Shown one piece after another: positions 8,011 to 15,766 of a stretch of 64,000 nucleotides of DNA. The first letter of the stretch is position 1. Every line of letters starts with the position of its first letter. The notes below the pieces were generated by a model. That model made no database searches, was not told the origin of the DNA, and saw only the letters and a list, made by a program, of their open reading frames with translations. The DNA comes from Lachnospiraceae bacterium (GTDB lineage Bacteria > Bacillota > Clostridia > Lachnospirales > Lachnospiraceae), in assembly GCA_014804675.1 (NCBI GenBank), contig JAAUZH010000004.1:1-64000 (forward strand), in the 5' to 3' direction. A program made the translations under genes and the position numbers.

Positions 8011-8239
8011 CGTCAGTGACGTTATTCAAAATTGGAAAGGGAGCTTGGAAAGTTATGAAATGACAGGAAAAAATGTCAGTGTAAACAGTAAGAATTTTGA
8101 CACAAAAACATATATTCAATGTACATACCGGGTTGTTACTACGGAAGAGACTTATAATGTCTTGATAGTCAGAGTAGAGGATAAAGAGGGACTTGATGCA
8201 ATGAGTAGGTTTTATTTTGAAAAGAATTATGAAAAATAG
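7811..8239 (+). CDS. Small lipoprotein, immunity candidate
   Basis: 142 residues from GTG 7811. An in-frame TTG at 7763 lies inside the upstream gene and would put 16 polar residues before the signal peptide. The signal peptide VRRIYIILL ends in a lipobox (CVLTGC), so the protein should be lipid-anchored outside the membrane. The mature part is acidic, alpha/beta in look (DKETFQGLFWKEVME, then NWKGSLESYEM, then VLIVRVEDKEGL). Two decayed paralogues lie at 4607 and 4946. No known family is recognised. Three copies of one lipoprotein in an rhs island suggest a role in immunity or toxin handling, by inference. Confidence 0.7.
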   Translation: MRRIYIILLIIILCVLTGCGTSLLKDEKCDAYLEQSIEAIVAGDKETFQGLFWKEVMESSEINWDEAVSDVIQNWKGSLESYEMTGKNVSVNSKNFDTKTYIQCTYRVVTTEETYNVLIVRVEDKEGLDAMSRFYFEKNYEK

Positions 8240-8262
8240 TAAGCTTTAATCAAATTATACCT

Positions 8263-8382
8263 ATAGAATATCAGCCATTATTTTTGGAGGCGGCTTAAGT
8301 TATTTATATTATCCCAAGTGGGTTTATAATTCATTTTTTAAAGAAAGTAGCACATTACAAAAGATATTGACTGAAATATAGT
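8263..8382 (+). pseudogene. Fragment of an ARHPLF-type gene (matches 1056-1170)
   Basis: The translated run YLYYPKWVYNSFFKESSTLQ parallels YLYYPNLVYNSFFKKDCTLQ in the protein at 642. It has no start of its own and ends at TAG. It is the remnant of a further paralogue. Confidence 0.7.
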
Positions 8383-8402
8383 TATGAAGAAAAGAGGCAC
8401 AG

Positions 8403-9392
8403 ATGAGTAAAGAATTATGGTTAATATTATTTCTAATGATAACGATGCATTTTGCTGTATTCAGTTATTTTGATGAATTTTTAGTGGCAAGACATCCTTT
8501 ATTTAAATGTAAAATGAGGATGTCAAAAGTTGTTGGATTTGGAAGATCAAAAGTGTTTTATCGTGCAAGAACCGGCGCAATCGAATTTTATACCATAATC
8601 AGTTATTATGAACAAAATAAGGAGCATACGGCTAAAATTTCCCGTGGCATGGGTGATGAGATAGATAAAAAAGTATTAGTGGCGGTTGAGGAAAATGATA
8701 AATTGGCTGTAAGATATGAAAAATACGATTGGTATGATGAGAATTATTCGGAAGAGTCGATAAAAGGAATTGAAGGGTTGAAGCTTAGTATATTTATGTA
8801 TGTATTTTCCCATATTTCTATGATTTGTTGGTTTATGTATAAACCAGACGGTGTATGGAAATTGTATCAAATCTATATTTTGACTGCTATAATGCATTAT
8901 TTGTTTTTGCCACAATTGGTCAAGATAAGAAATTATATATGGGGAAAAAGTATGGGAAGAATGCAGATAAATGACAATGAAATTACAAAGGGCATGATTG
9001 CATTTTTTAGTATATTAGTAATTGGTCCTTGGAGCTTTTTTCTGTACGTAGCAATGGTGATTAAGAGAGAAGTAGGACTTACCATTATTGTAATGGGAGT
9101 GATAGTTTTTTATATTTTTCTTATTATACTATGTGCAAGAAAAATGAAAGAAAAAGAACAAGAGGAGAACTTTTGTCAAGATAGTAAGATTATTTTGGCA
9201 GAAGTGATTTTAGTAGACAATGTTCAAGAGCCGAAAAAGCTTATCTGCCAAGTGAAAAATGGACAAGAGGTAATGCAATATCAAAAAATACAGTATATCA
9301 ACTTCCTGGAAAAAATCGGGGATTTTGTGGAAGTCAGGGTGGAATTGGCGGATGCGAGAAACTATGAGGTGCTGAATAGGATTGAGAATTAG
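8403..9392 (+). CDS. ARHPLF-type membrane protein with C-terminal soluble module
   Basis: 329 residues. A membrane helix (about 4-22), FLVARHPLFK, a soluble domain to VRYEKYDWYDE (about 105), two helices (about 120-170), two more (about 190-240), KEKEQEE, and a C-terminal module (about 255-329) with KIILAEVILVDNV and FLEKIGDFVEVRVELADARNYEVL. That last module closely resembles the C-terminus of the YEQF protein at 7093, although the rest of the two proteins is unrelated. It is the full-length version of the split gene at 5551/6094. AAGAGG lies 7 bp before the ATG. Function unknown. Confidence 0.65.
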   Translation: MSKELWLILFLMITMHFAVFSYFDEFLVARHPLFKCKMRMSKVVGFGRSKVFYRARTGAIEFYTIISYYEQNKEHTAKISRGMGDEIDKKVLVAVEENDKLAVRYEKYDWYDENYSEESIKGIEGLKLSIFMYVFSHISMICWFMYKPDGVWKLYQIYILTAIMHYLFLPQLVKIRNYIWGKSMGRMQINDNEITKGMIAFFSILVIGPWSFFLYVAMVIKREVGLTIIVMGVIVFYIFLIILCARKMKEKEQEENFCQDSKIILAEVILVDNVQEPKKLICQVKNGQEVMQYQKIQYINFLEKIGDFVEVRVELADARNYEVLNRIEN

Positions 9393-9433
9393 CTGTCTAT
9401 CAGCCATAGTATGACGAAAAGGAGTTATAAAAG

Positions 9434-10444
9434 ATGAATCCACTTTTATTGTTATTAGAACTCATAATCATAACCTTTATCTGGAATGAAAAACTCATCA
9501 GGCATCATCCCTTATTTAAAGGCTGTTCCTGCAAGGGAAAAATCGAAAAAGTGGATATGGAGCATTTAACCAGGGATGGAAAGCCTTATTATGTTGAAGT
9601 TTCATATGAGAGAGAAGCAGAAAAGAGACGAGCTAAAATAAAAAAAGAGTGGAATGATGCTGTGAACAAGGAAGTGCCACTTGTTGTTTCCGATAAATAC
9701 AAGGGACATGTCATCAGAGGGAAGTCTTCTCTGGATGTTTCCACGATTCTAGGCACGATTATGGTTTGCATAAGTTCTATCTTTATTATCAAAAGGACAG
9801 ATTTTCATTTGCAAACAGGGATATTTCTGATTATGATAACGGCAGTTTGGCTGATATTCTTTCCGGAGATCTATTTTGTGTTTTTGGATTTGATAAAGAA
9901 TGATGAGGGAGCAGAGTATTGTTTAGAAATAGAAAACAGTAAGGAAAAAATGGTGCTTTACAAAAAAGCTCTGAAAAAATATATTGGAACGAGTCTGCTG
10001 TTTTCCACGGTATTTTGTTTGTTGATATGGTTCACATGTAACAATCTTTTAGGAAATGCAATGACCATAACAGCCGGGATGATTGCTGGTATAGGAATAT
10101 TTTGTTTTCGTGGACTCCCCAAAATGTTATATGTCAGAAAATTTAACAGGTTGTTGGAGGAAGGAAAGGTAATCTATGCTACAGTAACATCAATCAGGAA
10201 AAAAGCGGTTACCGGAATTGATAAGGAAGTGGTTTTTCAATGTGTGTATAAATGTCCGGATGGAAAAGAACTTGCATTTAAAAAGTCCTTTGAAATGCAG
10301 CAGGGCAGTTGTAAAATAGTAGGGGAAAAAGTACCTGTTCTGGTTAGCCGCACGAATTGGAAGGATTTTCTGATTTTGTATTCACAGATTGGGATTCGTG
10401 ACCATTTGGAGACATCATTTTCACAGATATGGTTAAGGCAATGA
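9434..10444 (+). CDS. ARHPLF-type membrane protein with two soluble domains
   Basis: 336 residues, preceded by AAGGAG. An N-terminal helix, LIRHHPLFKG, a first soluble domain (about 35-95), two helices (about 100-145), two more (about 180-222), and a second soluble domain (about 235-320: IYATVTSIRKKAVTG, then VFQCVYKCPDGKELAFKKSF, then GEKVPVLVSRTN). The second domain has the beta-strand rhythm of DUF3592-type domains. It follows the 8403 gene by 41 bp and probably shares its transcript. Its role is unknown; it could be immunity or a membrane stress protein. Confidence 0.6.
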   Translation: MNPLLLLLELIIITFIWNEKLIRHHPLFKGCSCKGKIEKVDMEHLTRDGKPYYVEVSYEREAEKRRAKIKKEWNDAVNKEVPLVVSDKYKGHVIRGKSSLDVSTILGTIMVCISSIFIIKRTDFHLQTGIFLIMITAVWLIFFPEIYFVFLDLIKNDEGAEYCLEIENSKEKMVLYKKALKKYIGTSLLFSTVFCLLIWFTCNNLLGNAMTITAGMIAGIGIFCFRGLPKMLYVRKFNRLLEEGKVIYATVTSIRKKAVTGIDKEVVFQCVYKCPDGKELAFKKSFEMQQGSCKIVGEKVPVLVSRTNWKDFLILYSQIGIRDHLETSFSQIWLRQ

Positions 10445-10494
10445 GCAAGGTAAGTTATGAAAAGAACAACATAGCATTTAGGAGAGATAACAAA

Positions 10495-11313
10495 ATGAAA
10501 AAACACCACAAAATTTTAATAACCCTAATCATCTTGTTCCTAATTTTCAGCATATGGCAAAACAATGATCTGGTAATAACCGAATATACCTACTCCACAG
10601 AAAAAATCACAAAAGAAATGGAGGGCTATAGAATTGTCCAGATTTCAGACCTGCACAATAAGCGCTTTGGGAAAAAGCAAAGCCGGCTTTTAAAAGCCAT
10701 ATCTAAAGAAAAGCCGGATATTATTGTGGTAACCGGGGATTTGGTGGATTCCAATCACACGAATATAGATATTGCAATGGAATTTATGGAAGGTGCCTCA
10801 AAAATCGCACCAGTTTACTATGTAACGGGCAATCATGAGAACTGGCTGAAGGATGAGGACAAGCAGAAGCTTATGGGAGGGCTTTCGGAGAGAGGAATCG
10901 TTATTTTGAACAACGAAATAACGAAAATTTCCTGTGGAGAAGAAAGCTTTCTGTTAGCAGGGCTTGCAGATGAAAATCTGAGTGATGCCACCTTACATGA
11001 GCTGGTCAACGAGGCAGGCGATGAATTTGTTCTTTTACTGGCTCATGAACCGCAATATCTGGAACGCTACAGCAACGAAAAGGTGGACCTGGTTCTTGCA
11101 GGACATGCTCATGGAGGGCAGATTCGTATTCCCTTTGTGGGAGGGCTTGTAGCGCCTGATCAGGGATTTCTGCCCCAATATACTTCTGGACGCCATGAGA
11201 TGTCCGATACTACCATGTTTATAAGCCGTGGTCTTGGCAATAGCATTATTCCGGTCAGGGTATTCAACCGGCCGGAGATTGTGTGTGTCGAGTTCAGAAA
11301 AAATAGTAAGTGA
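10495..11313 (+). CDS. Membrane-anchored metallophosphoesterase (YkuE/YaeI-like)
   Basis: 272 residues from ATG 10495, with AGGAGAG 8 bp upstream. A longer frame from ATG 10429 overlaps the previous gene, and the decayed copy at 3473 also starts at MKKHHK. One N-terminal membrane helix (about 6-22) is followed by the calcineurin-like metal motifs ISDLHN, VVTGDLVDS, TGNHENW, LLAHEP and LAGHAHGGQ. All expected di-metal ligands are present. YkuE/YaeI-type enzymes act at the outer face of the membrane on phosphodiester substrates (lipid A or phospholipid precursors in some relatives). The natural substrate here is unknown. Confidence 0.85.
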   Translation: MKKHHKILITLIILFLIFSIWQNNDLVITEYTYSTEKITKEMEGYRIVQISDLHNKRFGKKQSRLLKAISKEKPDIIVVTGDLVDSNHTNIDIAMEFMEGASKIAPVYYVTGNHENWLKDEDKQKLMGGLSERGIVILNNEITKISCGEESFLLAGLADENLSDATLHELVNEAGDEFVLLLAHEPQYLERYSNEKVDLVLAGHAHGGQIRIPFVGGLVAPDQGFLPQYTSGRHEMSDTTMFISRGLGNSIIPVRVFNRPEIVCVEFRKNSK

Positions 11314-11368
11314 TATACTGTTTGCCCGTTATCCGTTCCAGGCTCTGCTTTGAAGAAGCCCACGTCCC

Positions 11369-12043
11369 TTACAGGGAATCCGGCATGGCTTTGCGAGCCT
11401 CTGTATCCTTGCTGTGGATTTCGCCTGTTACGGCATTGATTTCATATTCATACTCATATTCTGCCGTATTAAATTCAATGTCATATACGGCAATCCCATC
11501 TTCATAATCAAGTGTTTCTTTTGTGTAGGTGATTTCGGAAGAAGATACTCCTGCATCGGAAAGCGCCATGTTTTTTGCGGCATCAAGGCTGATTTGGACA
11601 TCATTGTCCTTGGGAGACTGTTCATTGGTTTGCGGTTTTGCATTCTGCTCTGCTTTCCCGGTTGAAACAGTCCCCTTATTGTTATCCTCCCCATGCTTTT
11701 GGGCTAAGGAAACAATTTCGGTTTCCTTTTTTATGATTGTGCCGTCAGAAGCCTTGATGTCATATTCATATGCCGTACCATCAGCAACAAATTCAATTTC
11801 ATACACAAATGTTCCATGCTCGAAATCAAACTGCGTATGGACGGCTTCGGCAGAAACCGATTCAACCCCCGCATCTTCAAATGCAAGATATTGTGCTTTT
11901 TTTTCTCCGATGGAAGTATTCCTTGCAATGATATTTACTGCAAAGACAGTTCCACCGCCTATGAGGATTAGCAACGCTGCTATGCAAATGATAGATATTG
12001 CCGTTTTCTTTGGTGTTCCAAATAATTTTTCAGTAATTTTCAT
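11369..12043 (-). CDS. PepSY-domain membrane protein
   Basis: 224 residues on the minus strand. The start at 12043 (MKITEKLFG) was chosen because AAAGGA precedes it and a membrane helix (about 16-38) follows. Upstream codons in the same frame look non-coding. Two PepSY-like repeats follow the helix: FEDAGVESVSAEAVHTQFD with YEIEFVADGTAYEYDI, and LSDAGVSSSEITYTKETLD with YDIEFNTAEYEYEYEI. They are separated by a Gln/Asn/Lys-rich linker (about 118-150). PepSY domains are thought to modulate secreted proteases or sense the cell surface. It is divergent from the CAP protein at 12397, and the two may share a regulator. Confidence 0.8.
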   Translation of the reverse strand: MKITEKLFGTPKKTAISIICIAALLILIGGGTVFAVNIIARNTSIGEKKAQYLAFEDAGVESVSAEAVHTQFDFEHGTFVYEIEFVADGTAYEYDIKASDGTIIKKETEIVSLAQKHGEDNNKGTVSTGKAEQNAKPQTNEQSPKDNDVQISLDAAKNMALSDAGVSSSEITYTKETLDYEDGIAVYDIEFNTAEYEYEYEINAVTGEIHSKDTEARKAMPDSL

Positions 12044-12396
12044 AATGAATTTTCCTTTCCTTTTGTTTAAATCTCTATAAATGCCAAAAATCAAGGCAGT
12101 ATTAGAAAAAGTCCTTGTTTCGTCAAACGATACCATACGGAAACGGTAACATCACTACGCAATTTCCAAGTATTTATAGTATGGCATAAATCAATGTTCT
12201 TATTACACCGGTTCCCCAAAATAATCTGGATTGCATCAGGCTTTTGGAGAGGAAGATTTCCATATATTACTTCTATCAATTTTGCTTGTTTTATGTTAAG
12301 ATTCTATTTGTAACAAAAATGTAACAAAATTGAAATTATTTTGAAATATTTTTAAAATGCGATTTTTCAAATAATTTCAAAGAACAGGAGGATAAC
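12044..12396. other. Divergent intergenic region
   Basis: 352 bp between the leftward PepSY gene and the rightward CAP gene. It holds the CAP promoter and direct repeats listed separately. Leftward promoter elements should lie around 12060-12250, but I could not pick a convincing pair. No credible gene was seen. Confidence 0.5.
12309..12358 (+). promoter_or_regulatory. CAP gene promoter with tandem TGTAACA boxes
   Basis: A -35-like TTGAAA (12330-12335), a 17-bp spacer and TAAAAT (12353-12358) form a sigma-A-type promoter. Just upstream are two direct repeats TGTAACA at 12309 and 12320. Their 11-bp period is the geometry of OmpR/PhoB-family response-regulator boxes, such as Bacillus PhoP. The regulator's identity is unknown. 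Confidence 0.5.
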
Positions 12397-13218
12397 ATGA
12401 AAAAACTGGCATTATCTGCAATTATTGCAGCAACAATTATGACAACGGCAGGTTCCCCACTTTTGGTTCAGGCAAGTGCCGGAAATTCTGTTTGTCAAAA
12501 GTTACAAAAGAATGGTTATGTAATCGTTGGAGGAAAAGTCAGCAGTAAAAGCGAGCTGAATGAGATACTATCTAAATTGGAGAAGGAGCTGAAAAACGGA
12601 AAGTGGAACTGCATTCCGGAAACAGAATTACCTGAAAATTGTAAGCCGGAAACGAAGCCAGAGACGGATAAACCGGAAACGAATAAACCTGAGGCGGATA
12701 AACCGGAGACAAATGAACCGGAAACAAATAAACCGGAAACAAATAAACCAGAGACGGATAAACCAGAGACAAATAAACCAGAAACGAATAAACCCGAAAA
12801 CGGAACAGAAGCTCCTGATCAGTCCGAGGAGGATTCTACCGAAGCTTCATTTGCAGAGCAGGTAGTAAAACTGGTAAATGAAGAAAGAGCAAAAGCCGGA
12901 CTAAATCCGGTGACCTTAGACAAAGAAATAGAAGCGGCGGCTTTGATACGGGCAAAAGAAATCCAAAGCTCGTTTTCCCATACAAGACCGAACGGAAGCA
13001 GTTTCAGTACTGTCTTGAAGGAGCAGGGCATTCGCTATAGCGGGGCTGGTGAGAACATTGCATGGGGACAGATTTCTCCGGAAGCTGTCATGGAAGCATG
13101 GATGAACAGCGATGGTCATAGAGCCAATATATTAAATCCAAAATTTACCAAGCTGGGGGTAGGATATGACCAAAGCGCGAAAGGAAGAAACTATTGGGTG
13201 CAGCTGTTTACCTATTAA
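12397..13218 (+). CDS. Secreted CAP/SCP-domain protein (YkwD-like) with Pro-Glu-Thr repeat linker
   Basis: 273 residues, with AGGAGG upstream. A signal peptide (about 1-27, cleaved after VQASA) is followed by a small domain (about 28-80), a low-complexity linker of NKPET/DKPET repeats (about 85-135), and a CAP domain (about 152-273) with VNEERAKAGL, FSHTRPNG, GENIAWG and the terminal YWVQLFTY. The CAP motifs, including the His of FSHTRP and the Glu of GENI, are present. Bacterial YkwD-type CAP proteins are secreted, and their activity is poorly defined. The Pro-rich linker suggests it spans the wall. A terminator follows directly. Confidence 0.85.
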   Translation: MKKLALSAIIAATIMTTAGSPLLVQASAGNSVCQKLQKNGYVIVGGKVSSKSELNEILSKLEKELKNGKWNCIPETELPENCKPETKPETDKPETNKPEADKPETNEPETNKPETNKPETDKPETNKPETNKPENGTEAPDQSEEDSTEASFAEQVVKLVNEERAKAGLNPVTLDKEIEAAALIRAKEIQSSFSHTRPNGSSFSTVLKEQGIRYSGAGENIAWGQISPEAVMEAWMNSDGHRANILNPKFTKLGVGYDQSAKGRNYWVQLFTY

Positions 13219-13236
13219 AATCAAAGAACCAAGAGA

Positions 13237-13269
13237 ATGCGGCCACATTGCTGGCTGCATTTCTTTTTG
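13237..13269 (+). terminator. Terminator of the CAP gene
   Basis: Stem ATGCGGCC / GGCTGCAT (one G-T pair) with an 8-nt loop, followed by TTTCTTTTT. It is 18 bp after the stop codon. Confidence 0.8.
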
Positions 13270-13522
13270 GGGACATTATTTTTTATAAGATTCCGGTAGT
13301 GTATTGATAAATCCACAAGACTGTAGTAGTCTACAACTAGAGAAAGGGGTTATGATAAAAATGGAAAGCTGACAGGCTTGGAAAAGCATTGAAAAACCGC
13401 TAATGTAACATGCAAAGCAACCAAAATGTGTCATATGGAAATCAAAGGTTGATGGAACTTTTATAAAAAAAGGCTATTATGAAGACACAAAAAAACAGGA
13501 GAGGAGAAATCCGGTAACTCGG
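13270..13522. other. Intergenic region, no clear gene
   Basis: No supported gene. The only structured site is TGTAG-TAGT-CTACA at 13322-13335, a small dyad resembling BlaI/MecI-type operators, with no such regulator nearby. AGAAAGGGG at about 13340 precedes a short frame that stops at once. This may be the scar of a lost gene. Confidence 0.4.
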
Positions 13523-13729
13523 TTGCTGTATGGTGCAAAGGGAAAGAAAGTAAAACTAAAATTTTATGAGGATTTTCTGGATATGGAGCTTTTAGATGCA
13601 GTCTGTGTCATTACGGATTTTGACGGTCAGTGGATGAGTGTAGAATACAAAAAAGGAAAGAATACCGAACAGAAATTAATCCAGGTGTCCTCCCTTCTTT
13701 CCATTCAGTATATAAAGGAGGGAAAATAA
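13523..13729 (+). CDS. Small protein of unknown function, paralogue of the next gene
   Basis: 68 residues from TTG 13523. The purine-rich GGAGAGGAG is 14 bp upstream, too far for a strong start, so the true start is uncertain. KGKKVKLKFYEDFLD, ITDFDGQWMSVEYKK and LLSIQYIKEGK align in order with the C-terminal half of the next protein (KGKLAKFRFESNW, IEDVDEKWLLIKVEK, IKNVQFRN). It lacks that protein's membrane helix and may be a 5'-truncated copy. It lies 3 bp before its neighbour. Confidence 0.45.
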   Translation: MLYGAKGKKVKLKFYEDFLDMELLDAVCVITDFDGQWMSVEYKKGKNTEQKLIQVSSLLSIQYIKEGK

Positions 13730-13732
13730 CCA

Positions 13733-14059
13733 ATGGAAACAGTAGCATATATGGCGGCTTTTTTGGCTTTTATCTGGTGTATTAGTTTGTCGGAAAAAGT
13801 ATCTAAGCTGGAACGGAAGCTTAAGGATGCCGGAATTGGAAATGAGGAAAAAAGCACTTTAAAAGAGATATTGGAAAAGAATAAAGGAAAGCTGGCAAAG
13901 TTTAGATTTGAAAGCAATTGGTGCGATTATGAGATTGGGGATAAATACAGCCTGATAGAGGATGTGGATGAAAAATGGCTGTTGATAAAGGTGGAAAAAA
14001 GCGGAATAGAAAAGCTGATCAGGATTGATTCCATAAAAAATGTGCAGTTTAGAAATTAG
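13733..14059 (+). CDS. Small membrane-anchored protein of unknown function
   Basis: 108 residues. An N-terminal membrane helix (about 4-20), a short coiled stretch (VSKLERKLKD) and a small beta-rich domain (about 50-108) follow. The preceding gene encodes a similar domain without the helix. GGAGGG (13722-13727) lies just upstream. Proteins of this layout occur as orphans in Clostridia, but I know no function. Confidence 0.55.
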   Translation: METVAYMAAFLAFIWCISLSEKVSKLERKLKDAGIGNEEKSTLKEILEKNKGKLAKFRFESNWCDYEIGDKYSLIEDVDEKWLLIKVEKSGIEKLIRIDSIKNVQFRN

Positions 14060-14113
14060 CAAAAGATTGTGAAGGTGAAAAATTTTCTCTGTTAAGGAGG
14101 ATGCAGCAAAAAT

Positions 14114-14175
14114 GCTGTCCTATGAAATAAACAAAAGTTTGTTTATTTCATAAAGACAGCCTTCTTATTTTTTTA
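14114..14175. terminator. Bidirectional terminator with a perfect 15-bp stem
   Basis: TATGAAATAAACAAA (14121-14135) and its exact reverse complement (14138-14152) flank a 2-nt gap. Around them are GCTGTC (14114) and GACAGC (14155), extending the stem. A T-rich run (14163-14173) follows on the plus strand and an A-run (14107-14112) precedes it. It sits between convergent genes ending at 14059 and 14211. Confidence 0.8.
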
Positions 14176-14210
14176 CGAAAACAATGGATTCCACAACGGA
14201 ATCCTGCATA

Positions 14211-14981
14211 TTATTCTTCCTTTTTTGCAGCATCCTTGTCTACGACCTGAATGATTCCTTTTTTCCACATGATACGGGAAGAAATCAAAGCAACCGGCAG
14301 CATAAAGAGAATCAAAAAGCCAACCATGCCAAATAAAGAACCGCCGCTTGTAAAACGTACAACAAGCGCCAAAACAGATATGATGATCAATACTGGAAGG
14401 ACACCCATGATTCCGTTTTTTACTACCTTGCTTCCCGAATTGGTACTGGAAAACAATCCTAAGGTAAGAGAACCAAATAATGCCGGAATAATATAGTTAG
14501 ATGCTGTTTTCACAGCAGGCAGTTCAAAAAACGGGCTGATCCATGTGCTAAAAAATGCAGCCAATGCTAAGATGATAACCGTCATTATGGAGGAAACCGC
14601 AACTGCAACTGAGGCAACTGCTTCACCTTCCGGAGTATTTGGCTCTTTTTTTGCAATTTTCATGGCATTTACCGCACATGGAAGCTTCAGGTTCATAATA
14701 TTGCCGGTAATAAAAGTAAGGTAACTGGAAGAGCCAAGAATCGGTGTATAACTCAGTGCTTCGGAGATTCCTACCGGTATGTAAATCATGAGAATGCTGA
14801 TAGTTGACAAGTTGATGACTTCTCCTAAGGATGGGATACATCCATAATAGCCAAGTACGATAAAGGGAAGGACAATCATATAGATTAACGCAATCAATGT
14901 ACCGATGCGTCCCCATTTATGTCCCCATGCCTGAAAAGGATCCATAGGCTGTGTGCCTGCATTTTCTTTTTTCATTTTCAA
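14211..14981 (-). CDS. Multi-pass membrane protein of an M20/DUF5058 operon
   Basis: 256 residues, minus strand, third gene of the operon. It has about six membrane helices, first at about 28-48, with a conserved-looking polar loop KIAKKEPNTPEGEAVASVAVAVSS (about 108-131), and a Lys-rich C-terminus. It starts 18 bp after the DUF5058 gene, with AGGAGG upstream. I do not know a named family. The pairing with a second membrane protein and a peptidase-like hydrolase suggests the two form a transporter for a substrate or product of the hydrolase. Confidence 0.6.
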   Translation of the reverse strand: MKMKKENAGTQPMDPFQAWGHKWGRIGTLIALIYMIVLPFIVLGYYGCIPSLGEVINLSTISILMIYIPVGISEALSYTPILGSSSYLTFITGNIMNLKLPCAVNAMKIAKKEPNTPEGEAVASVAVAVSSIMTVIILALAAFFSTWISPFFELPAVKTASNYIIPALFGSLTLGLFSSTNSGSKVVKNGIMGVLPVLIIISVLALVVRFTSGGSLFGMVGFLILFMLPVALISSRIMWKKGIIQVVDKDAAKKEE

Positions 14982-14999
14982 TTCCTCCTAATCCTATTT

Positions 15000-15722
15000 T
15001 TATTTGCCGAACAGACCTGTCCAGAAAATAGAAGATATCATGCCGCCAATCATGGAAAAAGCCATGATAAATTCCCCAAGCCAACGAAGCTTTGGACTTT
15101 TAGAAGCAAGGATGCCAAGCACAACGGCAATTGCTAATCCGGTAAGCATAACAGCCGCCTGGATGGAATCGCCAAACAGTAATACAGGTACATAAACTGC
15201 AAACAGGCAAAGCATGAAGGTTCCGCTTAATACATATTTCCAGGTACTTGCAGTTTCCGTCTTATTAACGCTCATGGAAAGCTTCTTACCAAATGGAATC
15301 AGGATTAAGAAGCCGCTTAGCATACCAATGCTCATAAGGATCATGACCACGCCAAATTGCCTTCCGGTTGCAGCTTCAAGCATTTCTGCACTGCTGGAAA
15401 AGCCCACTGACGAAGATACACTGCTGGCAATCAGAGTCTCATAGGAGAGGGAACCGATTACGGAAAGCCTCCACCAGGACCATACAGTGCCAAGTACGGA
15501 AATCAATGCAAACAGTCCTACGACGATGGACAAACTCGGAACAATGGAAAAAACAAGGCTGGACTTGATAACGGTCTTTAAGTCTTCTTTGGAAATGCCC
15601 ATTTCCAAACAGCGTTTATAGGATTTTTTCAAATAAATCAGGGAAAAACACAAAATATAAAGAAGACCCACTACAACTAAAATAAGTAACAAGGGGCTTG
15701 AAATAATCTGTTTCATAAACAA
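15000..15722 (-). CDS. DUF5058 family membrane protein, putative transporter subunit
   Basis: 240 residues, minus strand. There are about six membrane helices. The first (about 10-30) is followed by a cytoplasmic loop (YKRCLEMGISKEDLKTVIKSS), then a Ser-rich loop SVSSSVGFSSSAEMLEAATG (about 103-122) that resembles a substrate-binding re-entrant loop. This pattern fits DUF5058 as I know it, a family often found beside M20 amidohydrolases. Function is not established; transport of an amino acid or dipeptide is an inference from the operon. Confidence 0.65.
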   Translation of the reverse strand: MFMKQIISSPLLLILVVVGLLYILCFSLIYLKKSYKRCLEMGISKEDLKTVIKSSLVFSIVPSLSIVVGLFALISVLGTVWSWWRLSVIGSLSYETLIASSVSSSVGFSSSAEMLEAATGRQFGVVMILMSIGMLSGFLILIPFGKKLSMSVNKTETASTWKYVLSGTFMLCLFAVYVPVLLFGDSIQAAVMLTGLAIAVVLGILASKSPKLRWLGEFIMAFSMIGGMISSIFWTGLFGK

Positions 15723-15766
15723 CTTCCTTTCATAAAATAAATATTTGATAGATGAATGATATTGTC

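Noticed and set aside
11414..12080. Plus-strand ORFs opposite the PepSY gene
   Set aside because: Antisense shadows; the minus strand has a ribosome site, a helix and repeated PepSY motifs.
12640..12800. Short tandem repeats resembling a CRISPR or satellite array
   Set aside because: They are in-frame codon repeats for NKPET/DKPET units of the CAP protein linker, with no spacers.
13322..13335. BlaI/MecI-like operator TGTAG-TAGT-CTACA
   Set aside because: A short dyad only; no BlaI-type regulator or target gene is nearby, and overlapping alternative dyads exist.
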